A stretch of 13,972 bases of DNA from Candidatus Bathyarchaeota archaeon (GCA_030669485.1 DAOVDL010000003.1:1-13972); one strand, 5' to 3'. Shown: positions 1-6,350, numbered from the stretch's first letter. Notes: a model not told the origin generated them from the sequence alone. Numbers and translations are program-made.

Positions 1-1665
1 GAAGTTAAGCTGGATTTCACCGTGCAAGATGTTGGAAGCAATAATTCTGCTCCTCTTATCGGGAAAGCCAAGGTCATACTTCAACAGCCACACTATGCCC
101 ATATTGACCCGAATATCGGCGCTACCATGCAGATAAGCCCCACGGAATATACAGTTGAAATCACAGGCGCCATCTCCATAGATCCACCTCAACTCACAAT
201 CTACCCACATGATGAGCCTCCCATAACAGCATCCCTAACTTTCTATCCAGAGGAGGGTGAACCGGATAAATGGGTGGGTAAGTGGCAAACGGGTGTGCTC
301 TGGTTATTTGAAAATCTCGCGTATGTGGAGATGACTGAGCTGGAGAGTAAAACTTTGGCATTATCCACCAGTTACCAAGCAGAAGAGTATACCGTGAGTG
401 CTGAAGGAGAGATCACCTCGGTTCTGTATCCCACATGGGGGATCTTCATGGTTGGAAAAACCGATTCTGGAGCTGTAACCATTAGAAGGAATGGAGAAGA
501 GCTGTTCCTAACGATGGGGGAGGTACTGCATGAAAAATACCTTATGCTTCAGGAGGGGGACACAATACTTACTGCTGTTGGGGCACGAGTTGAGATAGCC
601 GCCCCTGAAGAGAAAACAATTCTCTTGATTGAAGATGGCAGTGAGATAAAAATTCGGCAAATAGGATGGGGAGAAAAAAATTGGGAATTTGAATTATGGG
701 GCAAAGCCTGGTTCAAAATCGATCGAAGAACGTTCCACATGGAATTTTACACTCCACAGGCAGCGTTTACAGTCCGTGGTACCGAATTTGCTGTAGATGT
801 GGCGGAGGACGGTACCACCACCTTAATAGTTTTGGGGGGTGTCGTCGAGTTTTCAGACCTGAACCTGAGGAAGACAGTGGAGGTGAGGGAGTACCAGACC
901 TCGGTTGTGAAGCCTGGCGAGGTGCCTTCGGATCCTGTATCGATAGATCCAGACAAGATAGTTAAGTGGTGGGAGGGTCCAACGCCACTACCTATAACAG
1001 AAGCAACGCCCACACCAAGTCCAACAATAACATCCACACCGACCCCTGAAAAAGAGGAAGAGATTACACCTGCTCCTGAAGAAGCGGAGAAGGTTGACAA
1101 AGGCTGTATAATAGCGACATCGACGTATGGTTCTGAGCTGGCTCCGGAGGTGCAGTTCCTCCGAACATTCAGGGAGGAAACGGTCTACTCCACCTTCGCG
1201 GGAACCAGCTTCATGACAGTGTTCAACCAGTTCTACTACAGCTGGAGCCCCGCCATAGCCAGCCAAATATGGCAAAGCGAACCCTTACAGGCAGTCGGAA
1301 GGGTGTTAATCTCGCCTTTGCTCGGCATTCTCCACGTTTCGACTGTGGTTAACTCGGTTTTCAGCTTCTCTTCAGAGCTGGGAATAGTTCTGACAGGGCT
1401 TGTGGCCAGCTCGCTGATCGGAGCAGTATACTTCATGCCCCTTACGACGGGAGTTCTCTACGCGGTTAAGCGAAAAAGACAATCTTTACCAAAGGCTAGC
1501 AAGCTTGCAGTACTACTGGTACCTTGGTCGATAAGCATAGTGCTAATCTGTTTAGGTGAAGCTATGGCTTCAACCGTATTGTTGATGGCTGCCACAGGCG
1601 CATTCGTAGTCTTCACAATAGCCCTCGTAGCTGGAGCAATCGCCCTTAAAATTCTGGAACGCTAA
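1..1665 (+). CDS. FecR-domain surface protein with CFI-box C-terminal membrane anchor (5' partial)
   Basis: The frame is open from base 1 (reads EVKLDFTVQDVG), so the true start is upstream; the GTG at 22 is unlikely to be the start. Seen in order: a beta-rich N-terminal part; a FecR-type region at about nt 430-980, with VRGTEFAVDV followed by a TTLIVLGGVVEF strand typical of the FecR core; a Pro/Thr-rich stalk (about nt 985-1095); the CFI-box-like motif GCIIATSTYGSEL (about nt 1101-1137) followed by LAPEVQFLRTFRE; then several hydrophobic segments up to the stop. Known of the family: CFI-box tails are C-terminal anchor or sorting domains in archaea, and FecR folds act in signal perception or surface assembly. 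Inference: an exported protein held at the membrane by its C-terminus, with the FecR domain outside. There is no adjacent sigma or anti-sigma partner, as expected for an archaeon. The gene forms the host flank of the tRNA-integrated region. Domain calls are fairly sure, the role is not. Confidence 0.85.
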   Translation, partial: EVKLDFTVQDVGSNNSAPLIGKAKVILQQPHYAHIDPNIGATMQISPTEYTVEITGAISIDPPQLTIYPHDEPPITASLTFYPEEGEPDKWVGKWQTGVLWLFENLAYVEMTELESKTLALSTSYQAEEYTVSAEGEITSVLYPTWGIFMVGKTDSGAVTIRRNGEELFLTMGEVLHEKYLMLQEGDTILTAVGARVEIAAPEEKTILLIEDGSEIKIRQIGWGEKNWEFELWGKAWFKIDRRTFHMEFYTPQAAFTVRGTEFAVDVAEDGTTTLIVLGGVVEFSDLNLRKTVEVREYQTSVVKPGEVPSDPVSIDPDKIVKWWEGPTPLPITEATPTPSPTITSTPTPEKEEEITPAPEEAEKVDKGCIIATSTYGSELAPEVQFLRTFREETVYSTFAGTSFMTVFNQFYYSWSPAIASQIWQSEPLQAVGRVLISPLLGILHVSTVVNSVFSFSSELGIVLTGLVASSLIGAVYFMPLTTGVLYAVKRKRQSLPKASKLAVLLVPWSISIVLICLGEAMASTVLLMAATGAFVVFTIALVAGAIALKILER

Positions 1666-1676
1666 GGCCATCTTAG

Positions 1677-1694
1677 CTATAATGGGAATTATAG
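1677..1694. promoter_or_regulatory. Perfect 7-bp-arm dyad after the FecR gene
   Basis: CTATAATGGGAATTATAG has arms CTATAAT/ATTATAG around GGGA and starts 12 bp after the FecR gene's stop. It could be a transcript-end hairpin or a protein site. A second dyad, CTAGTC (1704-1709) with GACTAG (1720-1725), lies between it and the distal att copy. The 18-bp length equals that of the dyads at the right ends of the two elements, but the sequence differs. Confidence 0.4.
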
Positions 1695-1727
1695 TTAAAC
1701 CCTCTAGTCTAACTGCCAGGACTAGTC

Positions 1728-1764
1728 GGGCCGGGTTCGAACCGGCGACCATCACCTCGTAAAA
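1728..1764 (-). repeat. att1: distal partial copy of the tRNA-Val 3' half
   Basis: These 37 bases repeat the 3' half of the tRNA-Val gene (T-arm, variable region and 3' side of the anticodon stem) in the same orientation, with one mismatch (A at 1754 where the tRNA and att2 have G). The acceptor end and CCA present in the other two copies are missing. It cannot fold as a tRNA because there is no 5' half. It marks the outer end of element A. Its frame encodes GPGSNRRPSPRK, leading into the broken integrase that follows, and the mismatch is silent in that frame (Ser TCA versus TCG). Confidence 0.85.
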
Positions 1765-1991
1765 CAGGGGGCGAGTCCCCTATCACCCCCGCGCAGAAAT
1801 TGATGCCTTGCTAAGCGATTTTAGAGAGTTTCTGAGTCGATTTGCAGGCTAGCCCTCGAACCCTAACAAACCGCACCATCTACCTGCTGAGATTCCTGTT
1901 AAGCGCCAATAAGCCATTGGGTGGAATCACTCGTGAAGAGATAAGGGCATATTTAGGCTCACTTCGCGGTGAGCCTATTTCCAAATTATAG
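1728..1991 (+). pseudogene. Integrase N-terminal remnant (element A), two frameshifts
   Basis: The reading frame starts inside att1 (GPGSNRRPSPRKTGGESPITPA), shifts at about 1796 to give EIDALLSDFREFLSRFAG, meets a TAG at 1850, then returns to the first frame at about 1866 to give NRTIYLLRFLLSANKPLGG and ITREEIRAYLGSL, ending at a TAG at 1989. The pieces follow the order and spacing of the element B integrase (IDRIVKEFAVFL, then VYERSLTLRRFLES, then ITPEDIRGFL), i.e. the SAM-like core-binding N-terminal domain of tyrosine recombinases. The two indels compensate each other, which fits decay of one ancestral frame. A perfect 9-bp hairpin (1954-1977) sits at the point where homology is lost. Everything between this point and the C-terminal block, including the first catalytic arginine, is gone. 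Confidence 0.75.
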
Positions 1992-1992
1992 A

Positions 1993-2133
1993 TACGATTC
2001 CCCTAATGTTGGAAATGAAACGCCTTTTTTCTATTATTATAGCCTCCGCGATGCAGAAGCGTAATTGGATACGCACACCTTACAAGACATCACCGAACGC
2101 AAGAAGGCGGAGAAGGAGATAAAGAAGTTTTAA
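1993..2133 (+). pseudogene. PAS/PAC sensor-domain shard
   Basis: Three short frames in series read FFYYYSLRDAE, then VIGYAHL, then LQDITERKKAEKEIKK followed by TAA at 2131. Joined, they spell the C-terminal end of a PAC motif (in intact proteins typically RDAEG.VIG....DITERK.AE), which normally links PAS domains to a histidine kinase or another PAS domain. Two frameshifts in under 100 bp and the absence of other kinase sequence show a dead fragment. It lies directly after the integrase remnant, so it is either captured cargo or debris from an insertion into element A. Confidence 0.6.
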
Positions 2134-2214
2134 GGCGATTTCTGATAGAGCAGGTCATGGTATTAGTGTGCACTGTATAGCAAGATATTTTCTTCAATGT
2201 TACATCTGCAGTTA

Positions 2215-2234
2215 TGTACATGTGACATGGTACA
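2215..2234. promoter_or_regulatory. Inverted repeat upstream of the 115-aa gene
   Basis: TGTAC-ATGT-G-ACAT-G-GTACA, a 20-bp dyad with a single bulged base. It lies about 70-90 bp before the TTG at 2303 and upstream of an AT-rich stretch (about 2268-2290) that could hold a TATA element. A binding site for an element-borne regulator is possible, but nothing identifies the protein. Confidence 0.35.
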
Positions 2235-2302
2235 CCTGATCGTTCTTTATTACTGATGTATACCTGCATTAAATAGTAAAAATTATCTTAGGGGCGATGT
2301 GA

Positions 2303-2650
2303 TTGCCTATAGATGGGAAAGAAATTGAAGAAGTAATAGAATGTGATGAATTTATAGATGCGATGCAAGAGGATAGGTATTATTCATATGACGAGATTTT
2401 CGAATTAATTATAGGCAAATCTATAGAAAGGTATGCGAAAGAAAGTCTTGAAAAATTTGCAGATAAAAGAGAAAAGATAGAACCAAGCAAAATGATAATG
2501 CCTTTTATTCAAATTGCCAAAGCTTTTGCACAAGTAGATAATATTATCACGTTAAACTGTGAGAGAGGCAATCTAAGACTTGGTAGAAAAAAAGGGAGCA
2601 AAAATAAAGAACTTCTCTATGCGAAGCGTTGGTTCGCCCAAGATCATTAG
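2303..2650 (+). CDS. Hypothetical 115-aa protein with AT-hook-like C-terminus
   Basis: I do not recognise the family. The protein is acidic in its N-terminal half (GKEIEEVIECDEF, EDRYYSYDEIFELI), looks helical, and ends in a basic tail containing LGRKKGSKNK, which resembles the GR.KGSKNK minor-groove motif of AT-hook-type DNA binders. Start: TTG at 2303, preceded by GGGGCGATGTGA; no in-frame ATG lies upstream, and the next in-frame ATG (residue 20) would cut the acidic block. Base composition is AT-rich like the neighbouring ATPase gene and unlike the GC-richer right flank. It ends 6 bp before the integrase C-terminal fragment, so the two may be co-transcribed. It sits where the middle of the integrase should be, so it may have arrived by replacement or insertion. 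A small DNA-binding control protein of the element is a guess from the tail only. Confidence 0.6.
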   Translation: MPIDGKEIEEVIECDEFIDAMQEDRYYSYDEIFELIIGKSIERYAKESLEKFADKREKIEPSKMIMPFIQIAKAFAQVDNIITLNCERGNLRLGRKKGSKNKELLYAKRWFAQDH

Positions 2651-2656
2651 ACAAAA

Positions 2657-2887
2657 ATGAAGCATATTTTCGGGGAAGCAGTAAAGAAGACAGGTATATA
2701 CATTACCCCTAAGATTCTCCGAGAATGGTTCTGCAGTGAGATGGGTAGATTGGAAGTTCCTGATAGATATGTGGATGCTTTCTGTGGCAGAGTTCCTAGA
2801 TCCGTATTGGCTAGACATTACACTGACTTCTCGCCTGAGAGATTGAAGGAGATATACGATAAAGCTGGGTTGAGAGTGTTAGGCTGA
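2657..2887 (+). pseudogene. Integrase C-terminal fragment with catalytic tyrosine (element A)
   Basis: A 76-aa open frame covering the last part of an archaeal tyrosine recombinase: FGEAVKKTGIYITPKILREWF holds the arginine of the second catalytic box, and RSVLARHYTDFSPERLKEIY carries the nucleophilic tyrosine. Full-length relatives are about 250-300 aa, so the first arginine and the whole N-terminal domain are absent. The block TPK.LREWFC.E.GRL.VPDRYVDAFCG is nearly identical to the element B integrase. The ATG at 2657 lies where homology begins, six bases after the upstream stop, with no clear ribosome site. The frame itself is undamaged, so a short product could be made, but it should be unable to recombine DNA alone. 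Best read as the 3' half of the same gene whose 5' remnant follows att1. Confidence 0.75.
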
Positions 2888-2997
2888 ATCAGTAGTGTTC
2901 AGAGAAAGGATTGAAAAGATAATGAAGCAGTATATATGGCTTCAATAACAGAGGAAATGGAGGAAAAGATTGGAGGATTTCTAGCTTCGACCGTAAA

Positions 2998-4122
2998 CTA
3001 TTTTTGTTTAAGCCACTCTCGTAGGAAAATATCTGGTATTTCAAATTCTGTGTTTTCACGTTCTACAATACCTTTTTTTTCTAAAGATTTTATTGCTTTT
3101 TGAACGTTGGAAGGAGAACTTAGATCATATTGATCGATAAAACTTTGGGAAAAAACATTCTTGCCTCCTTCAAGTGCTAGACCCAATAGAAGCGATTTTT
3201 GTTTACCCCTAAGTAGATCCCATACAGTTTCGTAAGCATACGATTGGCCAGTCATAACCTTCTTAACTCCTTTTTCCACATCCTCTAACTTGATGAATTT
3301 CATGGGTAAACAGATGTTCCAAATTTCATGACAAAGTTGTTGCGTATAATGAGGATGCCCATCTGTAATTTCTAAAATTCTGTAAACGATCTTATCTTCG
3401 ATTTTGAAACCTGTATCTTTAAATTTCTTAGAAATAAACTCGGCAAACTCATGATGAGGAATCTTTCTCAGTGGGTAAAGTTTTCCTATATTGTAAAGCG
3501 GCTTATTTTTGTTAGTGAAGATTTCTTCGAACAAATGTCTTTTACTACCCATAAAAACATATGAAACTCTATCATGATGTTGAAACTTTGATCTCATCTC
3601 TTTTTCAATCCCATCACCATCTAGATTACCAATTTCTTGAAATTCGTCGAAAACCATTACCAGCATCTTACCTTTTTTCTCAGCAATTCTCTGAGGTGTG
3701 TCATATAACCCTTCGAGAACTCTTTCTGCATCCATCCTTTTTCCGAATTCAACTTCTATGCCCGGCATCCCTTCTGACTTTACGACGATTTTGGGGACAA
3801 TTGCAGGAAGAATTTCTTTAATGGTTTTGATTGCTTCCTCTATTTTTCCCATAGTTCCTGAAGCGAGTGCATCTGCAAAAATTTCTATAAATCTTTTCTT
3901 CGAAGTCGCCCGAAATAAGTCCACATGGGCCGTCAAAATGCCTTTAGTCCGTAATCGCCTTAACACCTCTAAAATAAGAGAGGTCTTGCCAAAACGTCTC
4001 TGGGAGTAGATTATGATATTTTGTCCACCTGAAAGGTCCAACATGAGTTCTTTAATCTCTTTCTGTCGGTCGGCGAAATCCTCTCCACTCACTATTTCTC
4101 CATATTTAAACGGATTATACAT
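2998..4122 (-). CDS. Archaeal P-loop ATPase with C-terminal winged helix (MNS family type)
   Basis: A 374-aa protein of the archaeal ATPase group (Pfam ATPase_2 type, STAND/MNS clade). It opens with the family signature NPFKYGEIVSGEDFADRQKEI. Walker A is SQRRFGKTS (residues 40-48), Walker B is LVMVFDE (154-160), then VFMGSKRHLFEEIF and GHPHYTQQLCHEIW as in relatives, and a C-terminal winged-helix segment (about 325-374, SPSNVQKAIKSLEKKGIVERE). Length and all motifs are intact, so it is probably functional, the only clearly intact large gene in element A. The ATG at 4122 lies at the edge of a three-fold 37-bp repeat, so the protein or a partner probably binds its own promoter. Such ATPases are common on archaeal mobile elements, and their biochemical job is mostly unknown. 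Replication, partition or regulation of the element is inference. It is transcribed against the integrase and away from att2. Confidence 0.9.
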   Translation of the reverse strand: MYNPFKYGEIVSGEDFADRQKEIKELMLDLSGGQNIIIYSQRRFGKTSLILEVLRRLRTKGILTAHVDLFRATSKKRFIEIFADALASGTMGKIEEAIKTIKEILPAIVPKIVVKSEGMPGIEVEFGKRMDAERVLEGLYDTPQRIAEKKGKMLVMVFDEFQEIGNLDGDGIEKEMRSKFQHHDRVSYVFMGSKRHLFEEIFTNKNKPLYNIGKLYPLRKIPHHEFAEFISKKFKDTGFKIEDKIVYRILEITDGHPHYTQQLCHEIWNICLPMKFIKLEDVEKGVKKVMTGQSYAYETVWDLLRGKQKSLLLGLALEGGKNVFSQSFIDQYDLSSPSNVQKAIKSLEKKGIVERENTEFEIPDIFLREWLKQK

Positions 4123-4231
4123 TATACCATCAAGTATAATACCTTAGAGTATAACTAATTATACTTTTCGGAATAATACTTTTTTGGATAATTAATTATA
4201 CCTTTTAGTGTAACACCATTTGGTATAATCT
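4121..4231. repeat. Three tandem 37-bp iteron-like repeats before the ATPase gene
   Basis: Units 4121-4157, 4158-4194 and 4195-4231 are exactly 37 bp each and diverged. Each starts ATTATAC, has a second related core (ATAATAC, ATAATAC, GTAACAC) exactly 15 bp later, and ends near TATAA or ATAAT. The spacing of the cores is therefore 15, 22, 15, 22, 15. The first unit contains a perfect 7-bp-arm dyad, ATTATACCATCAAGTATAAT, and the last ends in GGTATAAT, the inverse of the opening motif. The array covers the ATPase start and its presumed promoter, so it may be an autoregulatory operator or a replication iteron set. There are no unique spacers, so it is not CRISPR. Confidence 0.75.
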
Positions 4232-4315
4232 GAAGCTTCCTCCCATACGCTTGGTATTTACTCGGTTACGTCACTAGCGGACAGGTGGTTCTGTACCGAG
4301 ATGGCTATCACCGAT

Positions 4316-4352
4316 CTTACAGAAAAACGTAAGACTTACAGAAAATAGTAAG
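4316..4352. repeat. Paired 18-bp dyads at the right end of element A
   Basis: CTTACAGAAAAACGTAAG (4316-4333) and CTTACAGAAAATAGTAAG (4335-4352) lie one base apart. Each has CTTAC/GTAAG arms. On the opposite strand the first reads CTTACG......CTGTAAG, matching the S-TTACG-N6-CTGTAA-S pattern of the pair at the end of element B. They end 47 bp before att2. Candidate arm-type sites for an integrase or accessory protein. Confidence 0.65.
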
Positions 4353-4379
4353 GCAGGCAGTACTGAAGAAAACCCCGAA

Positions 4380-5192
4380 ATGAGCTTCTTTTCCGAAATA
4401 TGGTGGGCCGGGCCGGGTTCGAACCGGCGACCATCGCCTCGTAAAATTGGCACCTACGGTTCCAATACCTCCCTTAAACCCATTGATATTGATAGGATTG
4501 TGAAGGAGTTTGCTGTCTTCCTTAAGGTTGACCTAAACCGGGCTGATAGAACGGTCTATGAACGCTCCCTTACCCTACGCCGGTTTCTAGAATCTACAGG
4601 CATACATCCAAGTTTGATTACACCTGAGGATATACGTGGCTTTCTTAGGCAGAGAGATAAAGCGAAGGATCATTACGTGAGAACCCTGCGGGTCTTCTTC
4701 GGAAAGTTCATGGGTGTGAATGTTGCAAACACGTTCAAGGTTCCGCAGGCACCCCTCAGACCGAGATATGTTCCCGACACGGCTTTATTGCGGAGGTTTT
4801 ACAGCGAGCTGAATAGTCTTAGAGATAGAGCTATGTTCCTTATGTTGGCTACATCTGGGCTGCGTCTACATGAAGTGTTAACACTGGACGTTGGTGACTT
4901 GATATGGAGTTGAGGCTGATCAAACCTAAGGCTGACAGCGTTACCAAGAGAACCTAGGTTTCCCTCTTTAATGAAGCGGCTAAAACGGTCTTAATGGAAT
5001 ATTTAGAGGCTCAAGCCCGAGGGTAGGCTGTTCTCCAATGCTAGGAAACTGACTATCGGGTTCAAACCCTTTAGAAGAGCGAGAGTGAAATATCCTAAGG
5101 TAACCCCGAAGACTCTGAGGGAGTGGTTCTGCTGTGAGCGAGGTAGGCTAGGTGTACCAGATAGGTATGTGGATGCCTTCTGTGGGGGTTAG
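4380..5192 (+). pseudogene. Tyrosine integrase of element B, truncated before the catalytic tyrosine
   Basis: The intact part (4380-4913, 177 aa) starts at an ATG in element A sequence, runs through att2 (WWAGPGSNRRPSPRK) and into the integrase: SAM-like N-terminal domain (IDRIVKEFAVFL to FFGKFMGVN), linker, then SGLRLHEVLTLDVGDL with the first catalytic arginine. A TGA at 4912 ends it. Homology continues in broken frames: LIKPKADSVTKRT, VSLFNEAAKTVLMEYLEAQ with stops between them, then after a shift FSNARKLTIGFKPFRRARVKYPKVTPKTLREWFCCE and VPDRYVDAFCG, where it stops at about 5186 (TAG at 5190). The tyrosine box present in element A is absent. The family acts by integrating DNA into tRNA genes; this copy should be inactive. 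The first 7 codons do not belong to the original gene, so the ancestral start is unknown. Confidence 0.8.
4400..4445 (-). repeat. att2: perfect 46-bp copy of the tRNA-Val 3' half
   Basis: Identical to 6661-6706. It covers everything from the first base of the anticodon loop to the 3' CCA plus one base. Similarity stops exactly at the anticodon loop, a usual crossover region for tRNA-targeting tyrosine integrases. It is the border between elements A and B and also encodes the N-terminal residues of the element B integrase on the plus strand. No 5' half of a tRNA follows, so it is not a tRNA gene. Confidence 0.95.
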
Positions 5193-5201
5193 AACATGGT
5201 T

Positions 5202-5225
5202 TGTGTCGCAACTTGTGTTGCAACT
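5202..5225. repeat. 12-bp tandem duplication at the integrase/radical SAM junction
   Basis: TGTGTCGCAACT followed directly by TGTGTTGCAACT (one mismatch). It lies between the point where the element B integrase loses homology (about 5186) and the stop of the radical SAM gene (5235). It may be a scar of the deletion that removed the integrase 3' end, or part of the radical SAM transcript end. Confidence 0.55.
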
Positions 5226-5234
5226 CACAGTATC

Positions 5235-6350
5235 CTATAATATTGCTCCTACTAACTCTTCTGTACACCTAAACTTTGACTCATCAACCTTTAAGGCTTC
5301 ATCTATGGTTTTCAAAACTAAATCCTTTTCTTCCGGAAACTTGTATCCTTCATAACCCTGTTTGAATATAGGAATATTATCTTTTAATGAGGGATTGTTG
5401 AAATGGTCAAAACAAACTCTGCCTATAACATTTAAATTTTCAATAAGAAGGTCGATCTCTCTTAAACATTCATGAGGTGAAAGTAGTTTAAGCTTTCCTT
5501 TAATATATTCCTCATACAAGGGTGTGTTTAATACTGGAACGAAAGTTCTCATTCTAATATAATTGGGTTTAATTTCGTTCAGAACCTCAGCTGTGTTTAA
5601 TGCGTGTTGTTTAGACATCGATTTCCCGCCAAGTCCAGGCATAACATATTCGGACAGTTCTATTCTGGCTTCTATAACTCTTCTACCAACCTCAATATGT
5701 TCTTTCGAGGTCACTCCTTTATTGACAAGCTTTAAGAGTTCATCATCTCCGGTTTCAAGTCCAACATGCAACCTTGAAAGATCGACCCTTCTCAGCTGTC
5801 TCAACTCTTCAGCGCTCTTTCTTAGGAGGGTTTTTGCTCTAGCATAAGAGGTTATTCTTTCTATTTGTGGAAAAAGACTTTTCAGGTAACTTAGTATTCG
5901 AGCCAAGTCTCTGGTTGGTATTATTAGGCTGTCTGCATCTTGTAAAAATACTTTTTTTTCACTTGAATAAAGCCAATCAAAAACATTCATTAAGCAAGGG
6001 TTATGTCTCAGCGTTGCATCGTATTCAAGGATGATTTCTCCCAGTTTTAGGTTTATTTCTCCACAATACCCAAGTTTCAGAGAGATCTCCTTTAACAAGT
6101 CAGCTATGGACTTGACATTTGTTATATCCTTTATTACTTCTTCAACAGACCTTAACTGAAACTTTTCTCTATTGTACAGTGTCCCATAACAGAATGTGCA
6201 TAGCATCCACGGACAGTTTCTGGTAACTCTTATGAGAAGTGAGCTGCTTCCCCCTTCACTTGGCGGTCTAATAGGGCCTATCTCAAAAGAATATTCTTCA
6301 AGCTTTCCAATAAGGGAAGAAATTTCACGCAACTTCTCCACAGAAATCAT
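5235..6350 (-). CDS. Radical SAM protein (COG1032-like, CX4CX2C cluster motif)
   Basis: A 371-aa protein. The [4Fe-4S]/SAM motif is TRNCPWMLCTFC at about residues 44-55, with CX4CX2C spacing instead of the textbook CX3CX2C; the CPW..C.FC wording is familiar from stand-alone radical SAM proteins of this group. Further support: LQDADSLI after the cluster, HVGLETGDDELLKLVNKG (about 196-213), where relatives bind SAM ribose, and YVMPGLGGKSMSKQHA. There is no N-terminal B12-binding domain. Substrate unknown. Start ATG at 6350, with an AT-rich box about 35-45 bp upstream. It is the only intact gene in element B and is transcribed away from the tRNA, so it is cargo of the element or a host gene caught between insertions. 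The frame is intact beside a decayed integrase, suggesting it is kept by selection. Family call is sure, function is not. Confidence 0.88.
   Translation of the reverse strand: MISVEKLREISSLIGKLEEYSFEIGPIRPPSEGGSSSLLIRVTRNCPWMLCTFCYGTLYNREKFQLRSVEEVIKDITNVKSIADLLKEISLKLGYCGEINLKLGEIILEYDATLRHNPCLMNVFDWLYSSEKKVFLQDADSLIIPTRDLARILSYLKSLFPQIERITSYARAKTLLRKSAEELRQLRRVDLSRLHVGLETGDDELLKLVNKGVTSKEHIEVGRRVIEARIELSEYVMPGLGGKSMSKQHALNTAEVLNEIKPNYIRMRTFVPVLNTPLYEEYIKGKLKLLSPHECLREIDLLIENLNVIGRVCFDHFNNPSLKDNIPIFKQGYEGYKFPEEKDLVLKTIDEALKVDESKFRCTEELVGAIL

Larger units (their letters stand above)
1728..4399 (+). mobile_element. Element A: degraded tRNA-Val integrative element (att1 to att2)
   Basis: About 2.7 kb between att1 and att2. 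Order: att1, integrase N-terminal remnant, PAS/PAC shard, 115-aa unknown protein, integrase C-terminal fragment, archaeal ATPase on the minus strand, three 37-bp repeats, a pair of 18-bp dyads, att2. The plan matches element B (integrase next to the distal att, dyads near the proximal att), so I read it as an independent integration event in tandem at the same tRNA. The integrase is split and frameshifted, so it cannot move on its own. The border rests on att repeats, which are directly visible; calling it one ancestral element is inference, because later insertions such as the PAC shard cannot be excluded. Confidence 0.75.

Noticed and set aside
1728..1790. A second tRNA gene or a split-tRNA 3' half
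   Set aside because: Only the 3' half is present, it lacks the acceptor end, and an integrase frame runs through it; the att interpretation explains all of this.
2936..3050. Short plus-strand frame reading MASITEEMEEKIGGFLAS
   Set aside because: It soon runs antisense into the end of the ATPase gene and has no recognisable extension.
4121..4231. CRISPR array
   Set aside because: Repeat length of 37 bp is tempting, but units are directly adjacent with no unique spacers, are diverged, and no cas gene is near.
4300..4309. GATGGCTATC shared with 6738-6747, next to the tRNA 5' end
   Set aside because: A 10-bp match with no extension and no consistent position relative to att; probably chance.
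4400..4450. A tRNA-Val gene at att2
   Set aside because: Identity stops at the anticodon loop and no 5' half follows.
5235..6350. Viperin-like antiviral radical SAM enzyme
   Set aside because: The cluster motif is CX4CX2C in a COG1032-like context and no viperin-specific sequence is visible; no nucleotide-kinase neighbour.
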